In this document: piece by piece, positions 26,415-35,109 of the stretch
Position numbering within the stretch: position 1 is the stretch's first letter
Layout of the letters: each line of letters opens with the position of its first letter
From: Candidatus Kaistia colombiensis
Lineage (GTDB): Bacteria; Pseudomonadota; Alphaproteobacteria; Rhizobiales; Kaistiaceae
Assembly: GCA_029203105.1 (NCBI GenBank)
Contig: CP119318.1
Location: 4,168,501-4,232,500, forward strand
Length of the DNA stretch: 64,000 nt
Reading direction: 5' to 3'
Program-made: the position numbers and the translations under genes
The notes under the pieces: model-generated
What the model saw: only the letters and a program-made list of their open reading frames with translations
The model's database searches: none
Told to the model about the DNA's origin: nothing

Positions 26415-27472
26415 CAGTTGGCGTCCGCCAACAAGCCGAGGCGCTGACCGCGATAGACGCCGCTGCGGATCGGCTCCCACCAGTCGCGCCGGTCGAGATA
26501 CCAATCGACCGTCTTCTCGATGCCTGTGTCGAAGCTCTCCACTGCCCGCCAGCCCAGTTCCGCCTCGGCCTTGGTCGGGTCGATGGCGTAGCGGTGGTCG
26601 TGGCCGGGCCGATCGGCGACAAACTCGATCAGGCTGTCATGCGGGGCGCTGCGACTGCGCCGACGATCGAGGATGGTGCAGATGCTGCGCACGACATCGA
26701 GATTGGTCCGCTCGTTGCGGCCGCCGATATTGTAGCTCTCGCCGGGCTTGCCGCGCGTCAGCACCAGGAACAGGGCGCGGGCATGGTCCTCGACATGCAG
26801 CCAGTCGCGCACGTTATGCCCGTCGCCATAGACGCGGATCGGGGCGCCCTCGATGGCGTTTAGGATGACGAGCGGGATCAGCTTTTCCGGAAAATGATAG
26901 GGCCCGTAATTGTTCGAGCAGTTCGAGATCAGTGCCGGCAGGCCATAGGTGCGCTGCCAGGCGCGCACCAGATGATCCGACGCCGCCTTGCTGGCCGAAT
27001 AGGGCGAGGATGGATCATAGGGTGTCGCCTCATGGAACAACCCGTGGGAGCCGAGCGAGCCGAACACTTCGTCGGTCGAGACATGCAGAAAGCGAAAGGT
27101 GTCGTGCCTCTCGGCGCCGAGCCTGTCCTGATAGGCGCGCGCCGCTTCCAGCAGCGTCGCCGTCCCCATGATGTTGGTCGCCAAAAACTCGCCGGGGCTG
27201 CCGATCGAGCGATCAACATGGCTCTCGGCCGCGAGATGGATGACGCCGTTCGGCTGATATCGCTGGAACACATCGGACATCGCCTCGGCGTCGCAGATGT
27301 CGGCGCGGACGAATTCGTACAGCGGATTGTCGGCGATCGGCGCCAGCGAGGCGAGGTTGGCGGCATAGGTCAGCTTGTCGACATTGACGACACCGACGCC
27401 GAGATCGACGACCAGATGCCGGCAGAGAGCCGAACCGATAAACCCGGCGCCGCCGGTAACAAGAACGCGCAT
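26414..27472 (-). CDS. rfbB: dTDP-glucose 4,6-dehydratase RfbB
   Basis: This 352-residue SDR-type enzyme converts dTDP-glucose to dTDP-4-keto-6-deoxyglucose using bound NAD. GGAGFIGSALCRHL is at the N-terminus, HLAAESHVDRSI follows, the catalytic segment is HVSTDEVFGSLG with YSASKAASDH, and NCSNNYGPYHFPEKLIPL and RDWLHVEDHARAL complete the family pattern. It is the first gene of the tightly packed rfbB-rfbD-rfbA operon for dTDP-rhamnose, a precursor of surface polysaccharide. Confidence 0.96.
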   Translation of the reverse strand: MRVLVTGGAGFIGSALCRHLVVDLGVGVVNVDKLTYAANLASLAPIADNPLYEFVRADICDAEAMSDVFQRYQPNGVIHLAAESHVDRSIGSPGEFLATNIMGTATLLEAARAYQDRLGAERHDTFRFLHVSTDEVFGSLGSHGLFHEATPYDPSSPYSASKAASDHLVRAWQRTYGLPALISNCSNNYGPYHFPEKLIPLVILNAIEGAPIRVYGDGHNVRDWLHVEDHARALFLVLTRGKPGESYNIGGRNERTNLDVVRSICTILDRRRSRSAPHDSLIEFVADRPGHDHRYAIDPTKAEAELGWRAVESFDTGIEKTVDWYLDRRDWWEPIRSGVYRGQRLGLLADAN

Positions 27473-27551
27473 GCGAGACGGACCACCCTGTTTGACGGGT
27501 GAGCCTAGCGCCTCGCCGTGTCATCGCAAAGACGCGATGTCGGATCGCGTC

Positions 27552-28523
27552 TCACACGCTGCCGATGAAGATGCCGGTCGCCAGCACCAGAAGGCCTCCG
27601 AGGACGACTTGGCCCATGGCGGAATGGAACTTTGTGTCCATGTAGCGCCAGCGAATCCAGGCGATGGCGACCAGTTCAGCGACGACGACGACACCGGCGA
27701 CTGCAGTCGCCGTCCAGAAATGCGGGATCAGGAACGGTAGCGTGTGGCCAAGGCCGCCGACAGCCGTCATCACGCCGCAGACAACGCCGCGCAGCCACGG
27801 ATGGCCGCGGCCGGTGATGACGCCATCATCCGACAGCGCTTCGGTCAAGCCCATGGAAATGCCTGCACCGATCGAAGCGGCCAAGCCGACCAGGAAGGCG
27901 TTAAACGAGTTCTGGGTGGCAAAAGCGGCCGCAAAGATCGGCGCCAACGTCGAGACCGAGCCGTCGATCAGGCCGGCAAGCCCCGGCTGCACAACCTGCA
28001 TGACGAACATTCGGCGGCGGGTCGCGTCCTCCTCGGTCCGGACGTTCTCCTGCAAATGCTCGGCCTCAAGCTGCTCGACCCTGCGCTCATGCTGCGCCTC
28101 CATGGCGGCCAGGTCGCCGAGCAGTTTGCGCACGTCGGGGTCCGTCGCCCGCTCCGCCGCCTTCAGGTACAAGCGCTGCGCCTCGAGCTCCATCGTCGCG
28201 GCGTCGAGCCGGAAGCCGTCGACGGAGATGTTTCGCATCGACCAAACCGGGGCATGGCGGACGAAACCGCGCACGTCGTCGCGCCGGACGAGCGGAATGT
28301 GATCGCCGAACTTCTCCTTGAAGAGGTCGATCAGCAGGCGCCGGTGCTCGTCCTCCTCGATCGCCATGGCGTCGAAAACCTTGGCCGAACCAGGGAAATC
28401 CACGGCAAGCCGCTCGGCCATGTCACGATAGCGCCGCGCATCCTCCTCCTCCGCGCCGATCGCCAAGGCCATGACTTCGCGCAACGAGAGATCGTCGAAA
28501 GATCGCTTTCCGAATGAAAACAC
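27552..28523 (-). CDS. mbfA: Membrane-bound ferritin MbfA (ferritin-like domain plus VIT1/CCC1 domain)
   Basis: This 323-residue protein joins a cytoplasmic Er-type ferritin domain (residues 1-160) to a CCC1/VIT1 iron transporter domain (about 175-323). The iron-site Glu/His residues are in IGAEEEDARRYRDMAERL, IEEDEHRRLLIDL, MELEAQRLYLKAAE and MEAQHERRVEQLEAEH. About five membrane helices follow, beginning with LAGLIDGSVSTLAPIF. Rhizobial MbfA exports iron, protects against peroxide, and is repressed by Irr. The start is a GTG at 28523 preceded by AGGA; the Irr-like box at 28538-28560 lies just upstream. Confidence 0.9.
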   Translation of the reverse strand: MFSFGKRSFDDLSLREVMALAIGAEEEDARRYRDMAERLAVDFPGSAKVFDAMAIEEDEHRRLLIDLFKEKFGDHIPLVRRDDVRGFVRHAPVWSMRNISVDGFRLDAATMELEAQRLYLKAAERATDPDVRKLLGDLAAMEAQHERRVEQLEAEHLQENVRTEEDATRRRMFVMQVVQPGLAGLIDGSVSTLAPIFAAAFATQNSFNAFLVGLAASIGAGISMGLTEALSDDGVITGRGHPWLRGVVCGVMTAVGGLGHTLPFLIPHFWTATAVAGVVVVAELVAIAWIRWRYMDTKFHSAMGQVVLGGLLVLATGIFIGSV

Positions 28524-28537
28524 GGAACTTTTCCTAA

Positions 28538-28560
28538 CAGATTAGAATTCTTCTAATCTG
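28538..28560. promoter_or_regulatory. Probable Irr (ICE-type) box of mbfA
   Basis: This is a perfect 10-bp inverted repeat, CAGATTAGAA (28538-28547) and TTCTAATCTG (28551-28560), separated by 3 bases. Its core TTAGAA-N3-TTCTAA matches the rhizobial iron control element bound by Irr, as expected in front of mbfA. It lies 15 bases upstream of the GTG start. Confidence 0.8.
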
Positions 28561-28648
28561 GTAGCAGGTGCGCCGTCCCTCCACAAGCACCGCGCTTCCT
28601 GCCTCGGACGACACGGACCGCCGGGCCGCGAGCTTGGCGCAAACAAGC

Positions 28649-28678
28649 CGATGGCCGGAACGCAGGTCCCGGCCATCG
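28649..28678. terminator. Hairpin after iolG
   Basis: CGATGGCCGG (28649-28658) pairs perfectly with CCGGCCATCG (28669-28678) around a 10-base loop. It lies about 30 bases beyond the iolG stop (minus strand) and is followed there by GCTTGTTTG, a weak T-tract. It probably ends the minus-strand inositol operon. Confidence 0.6.
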
Positions 28679-28709
28679 GATCGAAGGGCTTCTGGAGCTG
28701 AAGGGCGCG

Positions 28710-29705
28710 TCAGATCGAAACCGCGATCGCCCGCTTTTCCTTGACCGATTGCAGCGCCGCGTCGGCGAGCACCAACGCCTTCCAGCCATCCTCGCCGGAG
28801 GGCGTCGCCAGGCCACCGCTCTCGACCGCGGCGATAAAGGCGGCGATCTCGTTGCGATAGGCCTCGGTGTAGCGGGTCATGAAGAAGTTCATCAGCGGCT
28901 CACGGCGATAGCCGTCGCCATTGGCGATCTCGACATTGGTGGCGCGCAGATTGTCGGCGCTTACCAGGCCCTTCGAACCGTGCACCTCGATGCGCTGGTC
29001 ATAGCCATAGCTGGCCCGGCGCGAATTCGAGATCTGCGCAATGCGGCCGGACTTCGTGGTCAACACGACGGAGGCGCTGTCGAAATCTCCGAGCTTGCCG
29101 ATTTCCGGATCGACCAGCACGGAGGCCGAGGCATAGACGCTGACCGGCTCCTCGCCGAGCAGGAAGCGCGCCATGTCGAAATCATGAATTGTCATGTCGC
29201 GGAACAGCCCGCCCGAGCGTCTGATATAGTCGGCCGGCGGCGGGCCGGGATCGCGCGAGGTAATCGACACCATCTCGACCTTGCCGATGGCGCCGGCGTC
29301 GATCTGACGGCGGACTTCGATGAAGTTCGGATCGAAGCGGCGGTTGAAGCCGACCATCAGCAGCACCCTTTCCGCGGCGACGACGGCGAGGCATGCCTTG
29401 ACGCGGGCGACGTCGAGATCGACCGGCTTCTCGCAGAAGATCGCCTTTTTCGCCCGCGCCGCCTGCTCGATCATCGTGGCATGCAGGTCGGTCGGCGTCG
29501 TGATCAGCACGGCGTCGATATCCCCGGCATTCATGATCGCGTCCGCCTCGCGCACTTCCGCGCCGGTCGCCGCGGCGAGCGCCTTGGCCGCCTCGGGGAA
29601 GGCGTCGGCAACGGCGACGAGTTTTGCACCGTCATTCGCGGCAATCGCGCCGGCATGTACCTTGCCGATCCGGCCCGCGCCCAGAAGTCCTAGTCTGACC
29701 GTCAT
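28710..29705 (-). CDS. iolG: Inositol 2-dehydrogenase IolG (Gfo/Idh family)
   Basis: This 331-residue NAD-dependent enzyme oxidises myo-inositol to 2-keto-myo-inositol, the first step of the iol pathway. The Rossmann motif GLLGAGRIGKVHAGAI is at the N-terminus. ITTPTDLHATMIEQAARAKK and FCEKPVDLD contain the catalytic Lys of EKP, and LMVGFNRRFDPNF and DMTIHDFDMARFLLGEEP (H-D-x-D) are typical of IolG. It is the last gene of the minus-strand importer operon and is divergent from the rest of the iol genes. Confidence 0.92.
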   Translation of the reverse strand: MTVRLGLLGAGRIGKVHAGAIAANDGAKLVAVADAFPEAAKALAAATGAEVREADAIMNAGDIDAVLITTPTDLHATMIEQAARAKKAIFCEKPVDLDVARVKACLAVVAAERVLLMVGFNRRFDPNFIEVRRQIDAGAIGKVEMVSITSRDPGPPPADYIRRSGGLFRDMTIHDFDMARFLLGEEPVSVYASASVLVDPEIGKLGDFDSASVVLTTKSGRIAQISNSRRASYGYDQRIEVHGSKGLVSADNLRATNVEIANGDGYRREPLMNFFMTRYTEAYRNEIAAFIAAVESGGLATPSGEDGWKALVLADAALQSVKEKRAIAVSI

Positions 29706-29756
29706 TCCAGCTCCCTCAAAGATGGCCGGCGTCCGAGAGGGCCGCCGCTTCAGCGC

Positions 29757-30872
29757 TCAAACAATATCGACCCAGCCGCGCGTCATATGCGAGCGGGCCA
29801 TGGCGTCCACGCTGCGTTCAATCTGCAATCCTGTCGCGAATTCGATCAGATGGGCCGGCTCGCCGGCGATCCGCCGCATCAGCTCACGCGCCTCGATCAC
29901 CTTCAGATCGTTGAAGCCGAGGCCGTGGCCGGGCGCCGGGATGAAGCGGTCATAGGGCGGATGCGCAGTGCCGGTCAGGATGGTGCGAAAGCCTTGCTCG
30001 GCGGCAGGGCCACGAGCCTCGAACAATTGAACCTCGTTCATCCGCTCCTGATCGTAGAGCAGCGAGCCTTCGGAGCCGAAGATCTGGATGGCGATCCGCC
30101 CCTTGCGGCCCCAGGCCGAGCGATTGACCAGCAGGCTGCCGGAGGCGCCGCTCGCGAGCCGGAACAGGATGCTGGCGATATCGTGTGTTTCAACGGCACG
30201 GCTGCCGCCGGCGGCCAGCGGACGCTCGGCGTAGGGCTTCGCCATGTCGACGACGACGCTCGCCATCGGCCCGACCAGAACGCTGAGCAGCGACAATGGG
30301 TGGACGGCGAAATCGTCGAGCGCGCCATGGCCAGACGCCGCTTCGCTCTTCCAGCCGAACGGCGCCGCCGCATCGGCCATGAAGTCCTCGTCCATCTCGA
30401 CGCGGACATGATTGACCGCGCCGATCGCGCCCTGCTCGATCATCCGGTGCAAGTTTCGAACGGCCGGGTTCTGGATATAGTTGTAGCCGAGCGCCGCCAC
30501 CGTACCGGACGCCTCAACCGCCGCCTGCATCGCGCCCGCGTCGGCGAGCGAGGTCGCCATCGGCTTCTCGCACCAGACATGCTTGCCGGCGCGAAGGGCC
30601 GTGATCGCCATCTCGGCATGGAACTGGTTCGGCGTCGTGATCGAGACCACGTCGACCTCGGGATCCTCGACGACTTTGCGCCAGTCGCCGGAAGCGCGGG
30701 CGAAGCCCAGTTCCGCCGCCTTGCGCGTCGCGAGCGCCTCGTTCGCCTCGCCAAGATGCACCAGCCTTGGCCGCGCCACGTCGCCGAAGGTCGGCGCAAC
30801 GGCGTTCCAGGCGAGCGCGTGGCACTTGCCCATATAGCCGGTGCCGATCAGCCCGATGCCGAGAGATTTCAT
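29757..30872 (-). CDS. Gfo/Idh/MocA-family oxidoreductase (second inositol-type dehydrogenase)
   Basis: This 371-residue NAD(P)-dependent dehydrogenase has the start MKSLGIGLIGTGYMGKCHAL, the motif SITTPNQFHAEMAI, and the EKP catalytic segment HVWCEKPMATSLADAG. The substrate loop is ASGHGALDDFAVHPLSLLSVL. It lies between the importer ATPase gene (28 bases) and iolG (51 bases), in one operon. Family members in rhizobia handle scyllo-inositol, D-chiro-inositol or rhizopine (MocA/IdhA types). A second inositol isomer or derivative is the likely substrate, but the exact one cannot be assigned. Confidence 0.85.
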   Translation of the reverse strand: MKSLGIGLIGTGYMGKCHALAWNAVAPTFGDVARPRLVHLGEANEALATRKAAELGFARASGDWRKVVEDPEVDVVSITTPNQFHAEMAITALRAGKHVWCEKPMATSLADAGAMQAAVEASGTVAALGYNYIQNPAVRNLHRMIEQGAIGAVNHVRVEMDEDFMADAAAPFGWKSEAASGHGALDDFAVHPLSLLSVLVGPMASVVVDMAKPYAERPLAAGGSRAVETHDIASILFRLASGASGSLLVNRSAWGRKGRIAIQIFGSEGSLLYDQERMNEVQLFEARGPAAEQGFRTILTGTAHPPYDRFIPAPGHGLGFNDLKVIEARELMRRIAGEPAHLIEFATGLQIERSVDAMARSHMTRGWVDIV

Positions 30873-30900
30873 GCCACGATGTTCCCGATATTGCCTGGCC

Positions 30901-31680
30901 TCAGACCGTGCCGCCGAGCTCGGCGGACAGATCGGCAAGTTCCTTGCCGCCGGCCATGAGCGTTTGCAGTTCGTCCGCCGTGATCGCGCCGCGCGCCGCG
31001 GTGCCGAGCGTCCGGCCCCGGTTCAGCACGGTAAAGCGGTCGCCGACGGCGAGCGCATGACGGACGTTGTGGGTGATGAAGACGACGCCGAGCCCGCGCT
31101 TGCGCACCATGTCGATATATTTCAGCACCATCGACGTCTGCCGGACTCCCAGCGCCGAGGTCGGCTCGTCGAGGATCAGCACCTTGGCGCCGAAATAGAC
31201 AGCGCGCGAGATCGCCACGCATTGGCGCTCACCGCCGGACAGCGTGCCGACCGCCTGGCCGGGATCGCGGACGTCGATGCCGATGCGCTGCATCTCCTCG
31301 CGCGTGATCCGATCGCAAAATCCCATGTCCATGAAGCGGAGCGGCCAGATTCCCTTGACCGGCTCCCGTCCCATGAAGAAGTTCCGTGTCACCGACATCA
31401 GCGGGATCATGGCCAGGTCCTGATAGACCGTGGCGATGCCGGCATCGAGCGCCTGGCGCGGGCTGGTGAAATGCACCGGCTGGCCGTTCAGCAACATCTC
31501 GCCCCGCGTCGCCCGGTGGACGCCGGCCATGGTCTTGATGAAGGTCGACTTGCCGGCGCCGTTGTCGCCAAGCAGGCAGTGCACCTCGCCGGCATGGATC
31601 GAGATCGACACGCCGGCCAGCGCCACGACCGAGCCGAAGTGCTTTTCGATGTCGCGCATCTCCAGGATCGGCGTCGTCAT
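30901..31680 (-). CDS. Inositol/sugar ABC transporter ATPase, FrcA type (CUT2)
   Basis: This is a single-domain 259-residue ATPase: Walker A LLGDNGAGKSTFIKTM, Q-loop VYQDLAMIPLMSV, signature GTLSGGERQCVAISRAV, Walker B VLILDEPTSALGV and switch VFITHNVRHA. CUT2 ATPases are usually two-domain proteins of about 500 residues; the half-length FrcA-like form is known from rhizobial fructose and inositol importers. Its ATG overlaps the permease stop by one base, coupling their translation. Confidence 0.92.
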   Translation of the reverse strand: MTTPILEMRDIEKHFGSVVALAGVSISIHAGEVHCLLGDNGAGKSTFIKTMAGVHRATRGEMLLNGQPVHFTSPRQALDAGIATVYQDLAMIPLMSVTRNFFMGREPVKGIWPLRFMDMGFCDRITREEMQRIGIDVRDPGQAVGTLSGGERQCVAISRAVYFGAKVLILDEPTSALGVRQTSMVLKYIDMVRKRGLGVVFITHNVRHALAVGDRFTVLNRGRTLGTAARGAITADELQTLMAGGKELADLSAELGGTV

Positions 31681-32816
31681 CAGCGCTCTCCCGTCACGCG
31701 CTTGCGGATGATGTTGTTGAAGAACACCGCCATCAGCAGCATGCCGCCAAGGAAGACGAGGTACCAGTCCTGGTCGATGGCCGTGTAGGTGAGGCCGATC
31801 AGCACCATGCCGAAGATGACGGCGCCGATTGCCGCGCCGACGACCGAGCCATAGCCGCCGGTGAGCAGGCAGCCGCCGATCACCGCCGCAATGATCGCCT
31901 CGAACTCCTTCTGAAACCCGCGCCGCGCATCCGTTGAGCCGGCGTCGAGCACCGTCAGCACGGCAACCAGCGCCGCGCAGCAGGCCGTGAGCACGAAGAG
32001 CGAGGTCTTGACCCGCCGGGTCGGCACGCCGGAATTGCGCGCAGCTTCGGGATCTCCGCCAGCGGCGAAGATCCAGTTGCCGTAGCGGGTGCGGGACAGC
32101 ACGATGGCGCAAACGATGGCAAGGCCGACGAACCAGATGATCTCGACCGGCACGCCGGTGATCTTGGGCTGGCCGTTCGGGAATTTGGCGATCCAGTCAT
32201 GCGCGGCGAGCCAGGCGAAGAGCCCTTCGAAAGCGTCACCGGCGAAGATCTTGTAGATGAAGGCATCGAGCGGGGTTCGGGTGGCCGCCTCGCGCACGCC
32301 ACGCAGCTGCGTCGCGCCGCCGGTCGCCCATTTGAGCCCGACCAGCGACAATCCGCGCAGCACGAACAGGAAGGCGAGCGTGACGATGAAGCTTGGCAGG
32401 CCGGTATGGATGACGATCTGCCCGTTGATGAAACCGATCGCCGCCGCGCAGGCAAAGGCAACGCCGATCGCCACCGGCAGCGGCAGGCCAAAGGTGACGA
32501 GGCAGGCGGCGAAGATCAGGCCGGCAAAGGCGACCATCGAACCGACCGAGAGGTCGAACTCGCCGCCTACCATCAGCAGCGAAGCGCCAATGGCCAGAAT
32601 GCCGAGCTGCGCGGCCGGCGCCATGAAGTTCATGATGCCGGAGAGCTCGAACATCACCGGATTGGCGATCGCGATGAAGAAGCTGGTCACGATGACCAGG
32701 CCGAGCACGGCGCCGAGTTCAGGCCGGCGCAGCAGTCTCGTCAGCGCCGACGCATGCTTGAGCCGCTCGTCGGCCGCCTTGGCGGCAAGCGCTGCCGGAC
32801 TATTCGGTTCGGTCAT
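31680..32816 (-). CDS. Inositol/sugar ABC transporter permease (CUT2, FrcC/RbsC type)
   Basis: This 378-residue inner-membrane permease has about nine hydrophobic segments and the RbsC-type signature GGEFDLSVGSMVAFAGLI near residue 85, then NGQIVIHTGLPSFIVTL and GGDPEAARNSGVPTRRVK. A large loop at about 180-225 (RGVREAATRTPLDAFIY onward) is longer than in RbsC. The ATG at 32816 has GGAGG 8 bases upstream and is preferred to the GTG at 32831. It forms the importer with the ATPase downstream and the binding protein upstream. Confidence 0.92.
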   Translation of the reverse strand: MTEPNSPAALAAKAADERLKHASALTRLLRRPELGAVLGLVIVTSFFIAIANPVMFELSGIMNFMAPAAQLGILAIGASLLMVGGEFDLSVGSMVAFAGLIFAACLVTFGLPLPVAIGVAFACAAAIGFINGQIVIHTGLPSFIVTLAFLFVLRGLSLVGLKWATGGATQLRGVREAATRTPLDAFIYKIFAGDAFEGLFAWLAAHDWIAKFPNGQPKITGVPVEIIWFVGLAIVCAIVLSRTRYGNWIFAAGGDPEAARNSGVPTRRVKTSLFVLTACCAALVAVLTVLDAGSTDARRGFQKEFEAIIAAVIGGCLLTGGYGSVVGAAIGAVIFGMVLIGLTYTAIDQDWYLVFLGGMLLMAVFFNNIIRKRVTGER

Positions 32817-32973
32817 GGCAGCATCCTCCACCGTTCACCACCCCTGTCGCGATCGCCCGAATGGCGCTCATGATGACGGCGCTGACCTGATTGCTGCGCA
32901 TTTCGACTTTCCGACGTGGGACTTGGACTGAAACGAACGCTTGGGATCGCCTCATGGACGCGATCGCCGAAAC

Positions 32974-33004
32974 GGGCGCGCGCGGGAGGGAGCCGCGCGC
33001 GCCC
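32974..33004 (-). terminator. 12-bp GC stem-loop between binding-protein and permease genes
   Basis: GGGCGCGCGCGG (32974-32985) pairs perfectly with CCGCGCGCGCCC (32993-33004), with a 7-base loop. It starts 9 bases after the binding-protein stop on the minus strand. There is no T-run, so it is better read as an mRNA 3' stabiliser or partial terminator that keeps binding-protein levels above permease levels. Confidence 0.65.
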
Positions 33005-33013
33005 AGAGTGACC

Positions 33014-33937
33014 TCAGCGAATGCCCTTGGCCGACAGCTCCACCACCTGGGCGGCCGTGTCCTTGGTCACGAGATTGGGACCCGACGGCACGTCGCCGCC
33101 CGGCATCAGGCCGTATTTGCTGTGCAGCGCCAGGAACGCGACGGGCAGGTAGCCCTGCAGGAACTGCTGCTGGTCGATGGCGAAGGCAGCCTTGCCGTCG
33201 GCGACGGCCTGAAGGAAGCCGGCCGAAAGGTCGAAGGTGGCGACGTTGACCTTGCCGTCCATGCCGGACTCGGACACGGCCGCGACGGACGGCTCGCCGG
33301 CGAGTGACGCGTTCAAGGTCAGGATGGCGTCGACCGACGGATCCGACGCCAGTGCCGCCTTGACCTTGGCCTTGACGTCGGCCGGATCGTTGGAGGTCGG
33401 CAGCACCGTCACCGCGCCGAAGCCGTCCGTGAAGCCCTTGCAGCGCAGGTCGAGCGCGACGTTGCCGACTTCCTGGTTGACGCAGAGCCCCTTCTTGCCA
33501 CCCATCGCCTTCAGCTTGGCGCCGGCGGCCTTGCCGGCGTCATACTCGCTCTGACCGACATGCAGCAGGGCGCCGAGCTTCTTCGAGACGTCGGAGCCGG
33601 AATTCATCGAGATGACCGGGATCCCCGCCGCGACGGCCTTCTGGATCGACGGCCCGAGCGCGTCGGCATCCGGGATCGAGACGACCAGGCCCTCCGGCTT
33701 CTGGTTGACGGCGGCGTCGATCAGCTGCGCCATCGCAACCATGTCGAAGGTTTCCGGCGCGCGATAGTCAACCTTCACGCCCAGGTCCTTGCCAGCCTCG
33801 GCAACGCCGTTCTTGACCACCGACCAGAACGGATCGGAAGCCTGGCCGTGGGTGACGACGATGATATCGGCGTGGGCGGCGACGGCGGAAACGGCAAGCG
33901 CCGTCGCGGCGAGCATCGCCTTGAATTTCAGCTTCAT
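33014..33937 (-). CDS. Periplasmic inositol/sugar-binding protein (CUT2)
   Basis: This 307-residue protein has a signal peptide (MKLKFKAMLAATALAVSAVA, cleavage after AHA near residue 23) and a type I periplasmic-binding fold: VVTHGQASDPFWSVVKNGV, PEGLVVSIPDADALGPSI, GIPVISMNSGSD and VNVATFDLSAGFLQAVADG. GGAGG precedes the ATG. It is the first gene of the operon with permease, ATPase, a Gfo/Idh dehydrogenase and iolG. A myo-inositol or inositol-derivative ligand is therefore strongly suggested. MocB-like rhizopine binding is an alternative. Confidence 0.9.
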   Translation of the reverse strand: MKLKFKAMLAATALAVSAVAAHADIIVVTHGQASDPFWSVVKNGVAEAGKDLGVKVDYRAPETFDMVAMAQLIDAAVNQKPEGLVVSIPDADALGPSIQKAVAAGIPVISMNSGSDVSKKLGALLHVGQSEYDAGKAAGAKLKAMGGKKGLCVNQEVGNVALDLRCKGFTDGFGAVTVLPTSNDPADVKAKVKAALASDPSVDAILTLNASLAGEPSVAAVSESGMDGKVNVATFDLSAGFLQAVADGKAAFAIDQQQFLQGYLPVAFLALHSKYGLMPGGDVPSGPNLVTKDTAAQVVELSAKGIR

Positions 33938-34043
33938 GACATTCCTCCCGAGAATGAAAAGGCGGGAATCCGGCGATTTTTTCTGCTCTGAATCCCCTCT
34001 GCATCGAGAAATCCGGAATAAAACAACTCCGTATATCGATGTC

Positions 34044-34057
34044 GGAATATTCATTCC
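34044..34057. promoter_or_regulatory. Probable IolR operator (GGAA-N6-TTCC)
   Basis: GGAA (34044-34047), six bases and TTCC (34054-34057) lie in the 204-base divergent region between the importer operon and the RpiR-type regulator. I recall GGAA-N6-TTCC as the IolR-type recognition pattern reported in rhizobia. Nearby GGAATA at 34015-34020 may be a half-site. Confidence 0.6.
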
Positions 34058-34141
34058 ATAGAGGCCCAACCCCGTCAAGAGTTGATTTTCGGCCGAAACT
34101 GGGAGAAACCTGCGGAAATTGCGCTGGAAAGGCCCGCGACG

Positions 34142-34984
34142 ATGACCCTTGATGACAACGACGCCTTGCCGCCCCGCGACTTCTGGAGCCTGCGCAACCT
34201 GATGGTGAGCCGCAAGGACACGCTGCCGAAGCGCCTGGCCCAGGTCGCCATCTATGCCGTCGCCAATCCCGACGACGTCGCCTTCGGCACCGCGGCGAGC
34301 ATCGCCGAGAAGGCCGAAGTGCAGCCCTCGACGCTGGTGCGCTTTGCCCAGGCCTTCGGCTACCAGGGCTTTTCCGACCTGCAGGCGGTGTTCCAGGACC
34401 GGCTGCGCGACCGCACCTCCAACTATTCCGAGCGGCTGTCGTCGCTGCGCTCGCATGTCGCCGGCGACAGCAAGTCGGCGACCTTGTTCTCCGGCTTCTG
34501 CAAGGCGGCGGAGCGCTCGGTCGGCTCGCTGCGCGAGCGCGTGCAGGTCGAGCAGATCGACGAGGCGGCGGCGCTGCTGGCCAAGGCGGAGACGATCTAC
34601 CTGATCGGCCAGCGCCGCTCCTTTCCCGTCACCTCCTATATGAGCTACGCCTTCGGCAAGCTCGGCGTGAAGTCGATCCTGGTCGGCTCGGCCCAGGGCA
34701 ACGACCCGGAAACGCTCTCCTTCGCCACGCCGCGCGACGCGGCGATCGCGATTTCCTTCACGCCCTACGCCTCCGCAACCCTCACCTATGCCCGCCAGAT
34801 CAACGAGGCCGGCACGCCGCTCGTCGTCATCACCGACAGCCCGTTCAGCCCGCTGATTCCCAAGCTCGGCGTCTGGTTCGAGGTGGTCGAGGCCGACTTC
34901 GAAGGCTTCCGCTCGCTCTCCGCCTCGATGGCCCTCGCCATGACGCTGACGGTCGCGGTCGCCGAAGCCCGGCGCGGCGCGTGA
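34142..34984 (+). CDS. iolR: RpiR-family regulator, IolR-like
   Basis: This 280-residue repressor has an N-terminal RpiR helix-turn-helix (LPKRLAQVAIYAVANPDDVA, then ASIAEKAEVQPSTLVRFAQA) and a C-terminal SIS domain (AETIYLIGQRRSFPVTSYMS, and DAAIAISFTPYASATLTYAR) that senses a phosphorylated intermediate. It lies between the divergent importer/iolG operon and iolC-iolD-iolE-iolB, which identifies it as the inositol regulator. In rhizobia the effector is thought to be a phosphorylated pathway intermediate made by IolC. The ATG at 34142 is preferred to the upstream frame from 34082. Confidence 0.87.
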   Translation: MTLDDNDALPPRDFWSLRNLMVSRKDTLPKRLAQVAIYAVANPDDVAFGTAASIAEKAEVQPSTLVRFAQAFGYQGFSDLQAVFQDRLRDRTSNYSERLSSLRSHVAGDSKSATLFSGFCKAAERSVGSLRERVQVEQIDEAAALLAKAETIYLIGQRRSFPVTSYMSYAFGKLGVKSILVGSAQGNDPETLSFATPRDAAIAISFTPYASATLTYARQINEAGTPLVVITDSPFSPLIPKLGVWFEVVEADFEGFRSLSASMALAMTLTVAVAEARRGA

Positions 34985-35109
34985 TCCGATTATTCCATAT
35001 TGACGAAATCGCAGAATTTTTGTTTCACTTCTCGGTGACCCGAATGGGGCTTCGCGACCGTTTTTGGTAACGGCTCGTCAACCCCGCGTTAACCGAGACG
35101 GAGATTGCG

